Below are positions 1 to 5,238 of a DNA stretch of 6,343 nt, piece by piece (the stretch's first letter is position 1; each line of letters opens with the position of its first letter). Position numbers and translations under genes: made by a program. Origin of the DNA: Leucothrix mucor (GTDB taxonomy: Bacteria > Pseudomonadota > Gammaproteobacteria > Thiotrichales > Thiotrichaceae). Location: positions 1-6,343 of the forward strand of contig DRMS01000055.1 of the NCBI GenBank assembly GCA_011322515.1. The letters are read 5' to 3'. Under the pieces are notes generated by a model. That model saw only the letters and a program-made list of their open reading frames with translations. It made no database searches and was not told the DNA's origin.

Positions 1-50
1 CGCCTATTGGATTGGAAATGATCAGGTGATTGCTTGAATGCTCAGAGCAT

Positions 51-1523
51 TTAATTCAAAAATGCTAATATTTCTTTCTCTATATCTTCTTTGGCAATAA
101 TTGTTTTTTGCGTAATTTCTTTAGTAAACAAAGCATTGATCTGTTCTGGTATTTTAATATTAGCTTTTTTCGCAATGGCTTGTAGTGCTTCGTGGTCATC
201 GGCATCTTCTTCACCTGTTAGGGCGTTGGCGATAACAGGGGAGAATTTTGTCCATTCTGCCGTTGAGTAGACGATGGTTTTTAATGGCTTGTCGCGACAG
301 GTGTCGTAGGCTTTGAAGCAGGTTGCGGTGTGCGGATCCATTAGGTAACCGTCTGCAAAGGTGGTTTGGATATAGTGTTTGCCTTCTTCATCACTGCAAT
401 AGTCTGCGGAGAAGATGTTTTGTAGTGCTGCTAGTTCTTCACCGTTTAATTGATAATAGTTTTCGCTATCGAGTTGTAGCATGAGTTCTTTGGTACGCTT
501 ATCACCATAGAGGTCATATAAAATACGCTCGACATTAGATGATTTTAGAATATCCATTGCGGGTGAGGTGGTTGGAATCACGGATGTCTCACGGGTATCG
601 TAGAGTCCTTTATTAATCAACTGCGTCAAAACATTATTATTGTTTGATGCGATAAGGATTTTCTCTACAGGCAAGCCCATTTTCATGGCGTAGTATCCAC
701 CTAATGCATTGCCGAAGTTGCCACTGGGTACATCTAGATAAACCTTGTCACCTAGTGTTATCGCTTGTTGGCGCACTAGTTCTAGGTAGCTGTGAATATG
801 GTAAATTAGCTGGAAGATAATGCGTCCAAAGTTGACCGAATTGGCGGCGGATAATTTAATATTTTTTTGTTTCAATGTGGCATTAAAGGATTCAGAAACA
901 AGCAAGGCTTTTAGCGCGGCTTGGGTGTCATCAAAATCTCCCTGTACACCGATAACTTTAAGATTATCAGCATCTTCTGTCACCATTTGCAAACGCTGTA
1001 CATCCGAGGTGCCGCCATCAGGATAGAGACAGGCGACTCTGACATTATCACGATTTTTAAAGGTATCTAATGCAGCAGGCCCTGTGTCACCACTGGTTGC
1101 GGCAAGAATAAGATAGTTCTCATTTTTGCTTTGTGCAATCGAGGATAAAACACGTCCAAAGGGTTGTAATGCCATGTCTTTAAAGGCACGGGTTGGTCCG
1201 TGATATAACTCGCTCACGTAGAGATCATCTTTGACTTTAACTAAAGGTGCAGGGTTGTTGCTGTTATCAAAGGCATCGTATAAGTCGAGTGCTTCATCTA
1301 TTACGCTCTCATCAATATCGATTGCAAACATTGCCAAAATATCTTTGGCTAATGTTTTATAGGGCGTATCAAGATGCGCTTCTAAAAAAGAGACCTCTAA
1401 TTTAGGGAGTGATTCAGGCACATAAATACCGCCAAAGGATGACATGGGTGATAAAATAGCTTCTGAAAAGCTGACATTTAGTGGTAATTGACCATTATTA
1501 CCGCGTGTTTCTATAAATTTCAT
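51..1523 (-). CDS. thrC: Threonine synthase
   Basis: Cytoplasmic PLP enzyme converting O-phospho-L-homoserine to L-threonine and phosphate, the last step of threonine synthesis. The 490-residue product has the N-terminal threonine-synthase domain (residues about 1-85, with the typical TRG near the start and FGGIYVPE at 30-37). The PLP lysine is K115 in HGPTRAFKD (108-116). The ATSGDTGPAAL loop is at 142-152, the phosphate-cradling SGNFGN at 267-272, and late conserved blocks are DPHTA (396-400) and STAEWTKFSP (420-429). Length fits the longer threonine-synthase subfamily. The start is fixed by overlap with the hom stop codon (ATGA) and a GGAG eight bases upstream, so translation is probably coupled to hom. 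The gene is complete. Residues 115-200, including PDGGTSDVQ, look to me closer to epsilonproteobacterial ThrC than to the Pseudomonas or E. coli forms; that is a recollection, not a computed result. No terminator is visible downstream before the window edge. Confidence 0.96.
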   Translation of the reverse strand: MKFIETRGNNGQLPLNVSFSEAILSPMSSFGGIYVPESLPKLEVSFLEAHLDTPYKTLAKDILAMFAIDIDESVIDEALDLYDAFDNSNNPAPLVKVKDDLYVSELYHGPTRAFKDMALQPFGRVLSSIAQSKNENYLILAATSGDTGPAALDTFKNRDNVRVACLYPDGGTSDVQRLQMVTEDADNLKVIGVQGDFDDTQAALKALLVSESFNATLKQKNIKLSAANSVNFGRIIFQLIYHIHSYLELVRQQAITLGDKVYLDVPSGNFGNALGGYYAMKMGLPVEKILIASNNNNVLTQLINKGLYDTRETSVIPTTSPAMDILKSSNVERILYDLYGDKRTKELMLQLDSENYYQLNGEELAALQNIFSADYCSDEEGKHYIQTTFADGYLMDPHTATCFKAYDTCRDKPLKTIVYSTAEWTKFSPVIANALTGEEDADDHEALQAIAKKANIKIPEQINALFTKEITQKTIIAKEDIEKEILAFLN

Positions 1524-2830
1524 TTTAAAGACTCCACTCGAATGCGCATGATTTCACCTGTTATAGCCTCTAGCGCTTCTATTTCTTTGATAGCGATATT
1601 CATATCACCTTCATTCACACGATGGGTGAGCAGAATAATATCTGCCTTGTCTGCATCTTCAGCAGGTTCTTTTTGGATAAAGGCTTCGATACTAATATCC
1701 CGATCCCCTAGTATTTTAGTCACTTCGGCAAGAACACCTGCATGATTTTCAGCACGCATACGCAGATAGAAGGCTGTTTCAATTGAGTCCATCGAGACAA
1801 TCGGTGTATCCGCTAGCAAGTCAGGTTGGAAGGCTAGGTGTGGAACACGATTCTCAGGATCAGTTGTGAGTACGCGTACCACATCAATAATATCAGCAAT
1901 CACCGCAGAGGCGGTTGGCTCATCACCCGCGCCTGCACCATAATATAGAGTATGCCCAACCGCATCACCATTCACTAATACCGCATTCATTACGCCATTG
2001 ACATTGGCAATTAAACGTGTTTTGGGAATCATGGTGGGATGCACACGTTGCTCAACACCCGTTTCGGTGCGGCGCGCTATGCCAAGGTGCTTAATGTTAT
2101 AACCCAGCTCTGATGCATAAGTGACATCTTCACGGCTGATTTTGCTAATGCCTTCGGTATAGGTTTTTTCAAATTGTAGTGGAATACCAAAAGCAATTGA
2201 TGAAAGAATAGATAGTTTATGTGCAGCGTCAATACCTTCAACATCAAAGGTAGGATCGGCTTCTGCATAGCCTAATTCTTGCGCTTCTTTTAAGACATCA
2301 TCAAATGCACGTCCCTTATCGCGCATTTCAGTAAGGATAAAATTGCCTGTCCCATTGATAATCCCTGCTAGCCATTCGATTTTATTGGCAGCTAAGCCTT
2401 CACGTAACGCCTTAATGATGGGGATACCGCCTGCAACGCCTGCTTCAAAGGCAACCATGACACCCTTTTCCCGCGCTTTGGCGAAAATCTCATTGCCATG
2501 TACCGCAATTAAAGCCTTATTGGCAGTGACAACATGCTTACCATTTTCAATCGCCTGTAACACTAATTCTTTAGCGGGCGAATAGCCACCAATTAGCTCG
2601 ACGACAATGGCTATATCAGGGTCATTAACTACATCAAATGCATCTTCAGTAATACGTAAATCAGGTAAATCTAGTGCTTTAGCGCGCTCTGGTTCAAGCG
2701 TTGCAGCATAATCCACAATAATACCTCGTCCTGCTCGGCGTGCTATTTCTTCTGCATTACGTCTCAAGACCGTTGCAGTACCACCGCCAACAGTCCCTAA
2801 ACCCAACAAACCTATTTTTACAGGATTCAT
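1520..2830 (-). CDS. hom: Homoserine dehydrogenase with C-terminal ACT domain
   Basis: NAD(P)H-dependent reduction of L-aspartate 4-semialdehyde to L-homoserine, the branch point toward threonine and methionine. The 436-residue product is monofunctional, not fused to aspartokinase. In order: Rossmann NAD(P)-binding domain with GLGTVG (10-15), TANKAL (102-107, K105), the catalytic/oligomerisation domain with NGTGNF (160-165), EADPTFDVEG (190-199) and the conserved lysine K205 in DAAHKL, and a C-terminal ACT domain from about 355, starting LRMRAENHAGVLAEV. ACT domains in this family usually carry end-product (threonine) feedback control, so allosteric inhibition is likely but inferred. The start is supported by an AAAAGGT ribosome site six bases upstream (2837-2843) and by the Rossmann motif beginning at residue 5. 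It is the first gene of a two-gene operon, with its stop codon overlapping the thrC start. Length is usual for the family and nothing is missing. Confidence 0.97.
   Translation of the reverse strand: MNPVKIGLLGLGTVGGGTATVLRRNAEEIARRAGRGIIVDYAATLEPERAKALDLPDLRITEDAFDVVNDPDIAIVVELIGGYSPAKELVLQAIENGKHVVTANKALIAVHGNEIFAKAREKGVMVAFEAGVAGGIPIIKALREGLAANKIEWLAGIINGTGNFILTEMRDKGRAFDDVLKEAQELGYAEADPTFDVEGIDAAHKLSILSSIAFGIPLQFEKTYTEGISKISREDVTYASELGYNIKHLGIARRTETGVEQRVHPTMIPKTRLIANVNGVMNAVLVNGDAVGHTLYYGAGAGDEPTASAVIADIIDVVRVLTTDPENRVPHLAFQPDLLADTPIVSMDSIETAFYLRMRAENHAGVLAEVTKILGDRDISIEAFIQKEPAEDADKADIILLTHRVNEGDMNIAIKEIEALEAITGEIMRIRVESLK
1532..1535 (-). promoter_or_regulatory. Ribosome binding site of thrC inside the hom 3' end
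   Basis: Read on the minus strand, GGAG lies in the last codons of hom, eight bases before the thrC ATG at 1523-1521. With the ATGA overlap it supports re-initiation by ribosomes finishing hom and settles the thrC start. Confidence 0.7.
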
Positions 2831-2880
2831 TTTATTACCTTTTATTTGCTATTTTGATCTGAAAATTTAAACGAGAGAGC

Positions 2881-2909
2881 ACATTACATTTGCATTAAGG
2901 CAGTGTCAA
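2881..2909 (-). promoter_or_regulatory. Probable sigma70 promoter of hom-thrC
   Basis: On the minus strand a perfect TTGACA (2909-2904) is followed after 17 bases by TAATGT (2886-2881), which keeps the first two and last bases of the -10 consensus. This predicts a 5' leader of about 40-45 bases. That leaves no room for a threonine/isoleucine-codon leader peptide with attenuator like that of E. coli thrABC, so control by attenuation is unlikely. Confidence 0.55.
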
Positions 2910-2954
2910 TAGTGTAAGATGCCTGTGATTCAAAACCAATAAGATTAAACCAAT

Positions 2955-3326
2955 ATGAAATTTAGTGAAGAGCATGACGACAGTCAATTTACAATCACAG
3001 GGTATGATGATCAGAGTATACAGATTAATGGTAAGCGCTTTACGCAAGGCTTTATCCTAACACCAGACCACTTTACCCCTGACTGGCAACCACAAACATT
3101 TATTGACCTGCAAGTACAGCACTTAGAGATGATTTATGCCCTACAACCTGAGGTAATCCTACTAGGCACAGGTATCAAGCAAATATTTCCTAAAAAAGAA
3201 GTCTATTTGAAGCTGATTAATTCTGGCGTTGGCTTTGAAATAATGAATACACAAGCAGCTTGCCGAACTTTTAATATTTTAATGGCAGATGACAGAAATG
3301 TGGTTGCTGCATTATTCTGCAAATAG
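2955..3326 (+). CDS. Mth938-like (DUF498 / NDUFAF3-like fold) protein
   Basis: Complete 123-residue cytoplasmic protein of the Mth938-like domain family (DUF498, Xcc1710-like; the fold is shared with the mitochondrial complex I assembly factor NDUFAF3). Diagnostic blocks are the ING..F..GFIL segment (24-35), PEVILLGTG (65-73) leading into FP (78-79), and GVGFEIMNTQAACRTFN (91-107) followed by ILMADDRNVVAALF. No enzymatic function is established for bacterial members, so none is assigned. There are no membrane segments or signal peptide. The gene diverges from hom across 124 bp; from memory, Mth938-type genes often sit beside hom/thrC (sometimes with alaC) in beta- and gammaproteobacteria, so this placement looks conserved although alaC is absent here. 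The start is the only ATG that gives the whole domain, but the upstream sequence is A-rich with no clear Shine-Dalgarno. No terminator hairpin follows the stop. Confidence 0.88.
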   Translation: MKFSEEHDDSQFTITGYDDQSIQINGKRFTQGFILTPDHFTPDWQPQTFIDLQVQHLEMIYALQPEVILLGTGIKQIFPKKEVYLKLINSGVGFEIMNTQAACRTFNILMADDRNVVAALFCK

Positions 3327-3446
3327 CCCTGTTTTAGTTTTCTTCTCCACATGCTTCGTTTATTTTTTGCACATATTAAAACAAAAACAACACCTTGCAT
3401 AATGTTTTTAAGGTTATTTAGCAAAAACAGCTTGATTCTCATGCAA

Positions 3447-3477
3447 ATTTGTATAACCTGAGCTACATTATACAAAT
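3447..3477. repeat. Perfect 10-bp inverted repeat, operator-like
   Basis: ATTTGTATAA (3447-3456) and TTATACAAAT (3468-3477) are exact inverted copies separated by 11 bases. Half-site centres are 21 bp apart, about two helical turns, as in many dimeric-regulator operators. There is no U-tract and the stem is almost pure A/T, so it is not a convincing terminator for the upstream gene. The bound factor, if any, is unknown. Confidence 0.45.
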
Positions 3478-3554
3478 ACGCTTATTCGGACTCAGATTTG
3501 TGTTGATGTCCCCTAAGCAATATCTGCATGATGATTAAAAACAGAGTAACGTAA

Positions 3555-3715
3555 GGAACGTGCATGGAATAACTTCCCGAAGTTCTAATGCAAAATTTTT
3601 ATTTTAGATTGGATGAACTCATGAGGCGCATAGTTACTCTACGCAACGAATGAGATCATCCAAGCGGGGATAAAAAGGCAAGTTAGAGATCGGGAAGTTG
3701 TTTCGTGCACGTTCC
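3555..3715. mobile_element. MITE-like palindromic element 1 (161 bp, TAA target repeats)
   Basis: The 26-bp ends 3555-3580 and 3690-3715 are inverted copies with three mismatches; they begin GGAACGTGCA and finish CTTCCCGA. The direct repeat TAA flanks both sides exactly (3552-3554 and 3716-3718). A second inverted repeat is nested inside: 3609-3622 and 3650-3663, 13 of 14 matching (TTGGATGA...). The segments between the two stems also look loosely complementary, so nearly the whole element can fold as one long hairpin. It has no coding capacity. The size, terminal inverted repeats and short target duplication fit a non-autonomous element mobilised in trans; a 3-bp T-N-A target is known from some IS5-group elements, but the parent family is inference. 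An alternative is a structured repeat of REP/ERIC type. Confidence 0.7.
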
Positions 3716-3730
3716 TAAGGAAGTCCTAAA

Positions 3731-3754
3731 AAATTAAGTCTCCCCCCTTAATTT
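3731..3754. repeat. Short A/T stem with C-rich loop
   Basis: AAATTAAG (3731-3738) and CTTAATTT (3747-3754) form an exact 8-bp inverted repeat around TCTCCCCC. It lies 12 bases beyond the TAA repeat of the mobile element. The stem is weak (one G-C pair) and no function is assigned. Confidence 0.3.
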
Positions 3755-3759
3755 GTATT

Positions 3760-3789
3760 TTTATCTCTGCTTGAGATAAATCAAGCAGA
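3760..3789. promoter_or_regulatory. Two overlapping, mutually exclusive hairpins upstream of the repeat-protein gene
   Basis: Hairpin A pairs TTTATCTC (3760-3767) with GAGATAAA (3773-3780) over a 5-base loop. Hairpin B pairs TCTGCTTGA (3766-3774) with TCAAGCAGA (3781-3789) over a 6-base loop. Both stems are perfect, and they share bases 3766-3767 and 3773-3774 (B's loop also covers 3775-3780), so only one can form at a time. As DNA this could be overlapping operators; as RNA, a two-state leader. No U-tract follows either stem on the plus strand, so a simple terminator/antiterminator is not supported. They lie 94 bases before the ATG, and whether they are transcribed is unknown. Confidence 0.4.
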
Positions 3790-3882
3790 AAACAAAATCC
3801 TAACAATGCGGGTAATTTAATTGCTTAGAACAGTAGCTATGTTTCACCATTTTTAACAAATAGGTAAAGGATTATCAATACT

Positions 3883-4920
3883 ATGAATATACGACGCCAT
3901 TTAAAGTCAATAATTTTAGCAAGCACACTAGCCTTGAGCTGTGGCATAATACCAACAAGTTTTGCTGCAAACTATCAAGTCATCAATGTTGACTCTTGGG
4001 ATACATTAAATGTTCGTAGTGGTGCGGGTACAGGCTATGATGTAGTTAGTGAAATTCCAGCAAGTGCTGATAAAATAAAAATAACCAGTAGTGAAAGGGA
4101 TGTAGGTGGCTCTACTTGGGTGAAAATTAAATGGAATGGAAAATCTGGCTGGGTCAATAAGCGTTATTTGAGTGTTGCGGCTAACACGGTAAATAATAAT
4201 ATGAAGCAAACCTATTATAATCCAGAGCCTGCAACAAATACTTATACCACTTACACTCCTCCTAGAGCGACTAGTAACAGCCATACCCACCCTGCGAATA
4301 GATGTACTCGTTCGATCACTCATAGTCATGCAGGGCCTACTGAGCATTCCCATCGTTACAGTTGTCAAAAAGGGCGTCAGCAACAAAGCAACGGCAATAT
4401 TGACATTTATGGTAATCAACGTACCTCTCAAAATGCAAACACGCATAGACACCCTGCCAACGAATGTACACGCTCTATCTCCCATACTCATGCAAATGGT
4501 CAGAGAAATCATTCACATCGTTATAGTTGCAGAAACAATGGTCGCCAGCAGCAAACTGCTTACACACCTAGACAAAATGGCAATACGCATAGACATCCTG
4601 CCAACCGATGCACACGCTCTATCTCTCATACCCATGCAGGCGCAGCGAATCATTCACATCGCTATAGCTGCCAGAATAACAGAGGTCGTCAGCAAGTAGC
4701 GCAAACAAACCGTTTACAGCACACGCATGGTAAAAGTCAGTGTGTAAGTGCAATTAATCATGCACATAAAGGGGGAGCTAGAATGCATCGCCATCAATGT
4801 CCGAGCAATCGTAATCAGTCAGCAAATAGCCATACACATGCAGCGAACTCTCTAACACGCGCTAGAACACATTCACATCCTTATCAGGACAGAAGACATT
4901 CTCATCGTTATGGACGATAG
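3883..4920 (+). CDS. Exported SH3b-domain protein with five His/Cys-rich HxH repeats
   Basis: No named family member recognised beyond the SH3b part. The 345-residue product starts with an export signal (basic MNIRRHLK, hydrophobic 9-23). Cleavage is likely after SFA (residue 28), but L-A-L-S-C at 16-20 also satisfies a lipobox, so it may be a lipoprotein anchored at C20. Residues about 30-98 are a bacterial SH3 domain (LNVRSGAGTGYDVV at 42-55, TWVKIKW at 78-84, GWVNKRYLS at 89-97), a fold that often binds peptidoglycan or envelope partners. After a Thr/Tyr/Pro linker come five repeats (134-345). The mature protein has 30 His, all in HxH pairs within repeats, and 8 Cys, all within repeats 1-4. 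Linkers are Q/N/R/G-rich. Inferred role: periplasmic or surface binding of transition metal ions, with SH3b as the wall anchor; metal unknown. AAAGGA lies 11 bases before the ATG. It appears monocistronic and is bracketed by two palindromic mobile elements. Confidence 0.88.
   Translation: MNIRRHLKSIILASTLALSCGIIPTSFAANYQVINVDSWDTLNVRSGAGTGYDVVSEIPASADKIKITSSERDVGGSTWVKIKWNGKSGWVNKRYLSVAANTVNNNMKQTYYNPEPATNTYTTYTPPRATSNSHTHPANRCTRSITHSHAGPTEHSHRYSCQKGRQQQSNGNIDIYGNQRTSQNANTHRHPANECTRSISHTHANGQRNHSHRYSCRNNGRQQQTAYTPRQNGNTHRHPANRCTRSISHTHAGAANHSHRYSCQNNRGRQQVAQTNRLQHTHGKSQCVSAINHAHKGGARMHRHQCPSNRNQSANSHTHAANSLTRARTHSHPYQDRRHSHRYGR
4282..4917 (+). repeat. Coding repeat array: five HxH/Cys units
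   Basis: Units span protein residues 134-161, 188-216, 236-263, 280-306 and 317-345 (bases 4282-4365, 4444-4530, 4588-4671, 4720-4800, 4831-4917). The pattern in units 1-3 is H-x-H, four residues, C, five residues, H-x-H, five or six residues, then H-x-H-x-Y-x-C. Unit 4 keeps all three HxH and both Cys but shortens the end to H-R-H-Q-C. Unit 5 keeps all three HxH but has Leu324 and Arg345 in place of the two Cys. Units 2 and 3 are nearly identical in protein (HRHPAN, CTRSISHTHA, NHSHRYSC), while their DNA differs mostly at third codon positions. That suggests old duplications kept by selection on the protein. Spacing falls along the array: 162, 144, 132, 111 bp. Confidence 0.85.
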
Positions 4921-4948
4921 ATTAAATAGTCTTTTCTGAGCATAAAAA

Positions 4949-5093
4949 GGCTACGAGTTTAAGGCGGGACAGTTAATATTTTTGCTTATTCACCCGCACC
5001 CTTCGACAAGCTCAGGAAGCTAGTTCCCTGAGCTTGTCGAAGGGTGCGGGTTGTTTGCTATGACTTTACTTGTCCCGCCTTAAGTTGGTAGCC
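4949..5093. mobile_element. MITE-like palindromic element 2 (145 bp) with 8-bp target duplication
   Basis: The ends 4949-4971 and 5071-5093 are 23-bp inverted repeats with 20 matches: GGCTAC at the tip and TTAAGGCGGGACA inside. CATAAAAA occurs immediately outside both ends (4941-4948 and 5094-5101), an exact 8-bp direct repeat as expected from transposition. There is no coding capacity. A perfect 25-bp hairpin sits in the centre (listed separately). Removing the element and one CATAAAAA joins the upstream gene's 3' end directly to the terminator at 5097-5129, giving a plausible pre-insertion arrangement. The GGC tip and 8-bp duplication recall IS1595/IS1016-type elements; that family link is a guess. 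Confidence 0.8.
4992..5051. repeat. Perfect 25-bp hairpin at the centre of element 2
   Basis: Bases 4992-5016 pair without mismatch with 5027-5051 over a 10-base loop. The arm contains CCCGCACCCTTCGACAAGC. The core CTTCGACAAGCTCAGG resembles a palindrome I recall from intergenic regions of many unrelated bacteria; this was not checked. The stem is G+C-rich, in contrast with its surroundings, and should fold strongly in RNA or single-stranded DNA. Its midpoint (5021.5) coincides with the midpoint of the element's outer arms (5021). Confidence 0.9.
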
Positions 5094-5096
5094 CAT

Positions 5097-5129
5097 AAAA
5101 AAAGGTGACCTAATGGGTCACCTTTTTTT
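5097..5129. terminator. Bidirectional Rho-independent terminator
   Basis: GGTGACC (5104-5110) and GGTCACC (5116-5122) form a perfect 7-bp stem over TAATG. Seven A precede it and seven T follow it, so a U-tract is produced in both directions. It separates the convergent repeat-protein gene (stop at 4920) and trans-sulfuration gene (stop at 5239) and probably ends both transcripts. Confidence 0.9.
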
Positions 5130-5238
5130 ATGCTTTAGCGGGCATCACTTTCTTCGCTTATATTGAGTTTACGTAATTGAGATAATTTGTTTTTCTTTTC
5201 AACTCAACACAGACTATTGGGTGCGAAAATAGTAACGA

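Larger units (their letters stand above)
3327..3882. other. 556-bp non-coding region before the repeat-protein gene
   Basis: No credible gene: short frames are under about 20 codons or are antisense tails of the neighbouring gene. It holds, in order, a 10-bp inverted repeat, a 161-bp palindromic mobile element, a small A/T stem with a C-rich loop, and two overlapping hairpins, each listed separately. The last 90 bases before the ATG at 3883 should carry the promoter of that gene. The best -10 I see is TATGTT at 3838-3843, with only a poor -35 (TTTAAT, 3816-3821). AAAGGA (3866-3871) is a plausible ribosome site, at a rather long 11 bases from the ATG. Confidence 0.6.

Noticed and set aside
1..37. 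Possible last 11 codons of a plus-strand gene ending TGA at 35-37 (AYWIGNDQVIA)
   Set aside because: Too short to support as a gene. The 38-50 mini-palindrome after it has a one-base loop and no clean U-tract, so it is no terminator either.
2890..2920. Plus-strand promoter for the Mth938-like gene (TTGCAT ... TAAGAT)
   Set aside because: The spacer would be 19 bases and both boxes are imperfect; weaker than the opposite-strand hom promoter that occupies the same bases.
3203..3475. 90-codon minus-strand frame overlapping the Mth938-like gene end
   Set aside because: Largely antisense to a well-supported gene, low-complexity, no start signal.
3441..3480. Inverted repeat as terminator of the Mth938-like gene
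   Set aside because: A/T-only stem with no following T-run, more than 110 bases after the stop codon.
4006..4512. Long open frame (168 codons) on the minus strand opposite the HxH-protein gene
   Set aside because: It is a by-product of the repeated, biased codons on the plus strand. The translation has no domain-like pattern, and no ribosome site or promoter supports it.
4328..4699. 123-codon plus-strand frame inside the repeat array
   Set aside because: Shifted-frame shadow of the HxH repeats; its own apparent repetition only mirrors the true frame.
4282..4917. CRISPR-like array in the regularly spaced repeats
   Set aside because: Repeat units are coding, imperfect at third positions, unevenly spaced and in one continuous reading frame.
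3552..5101. The two palindromic elements as ends of one composite transposon carrying the HxH gene
   Set aside because: Their terminal repeats are unrelated and each has its own, different flanking direct repeat, so they look like independent insertions.
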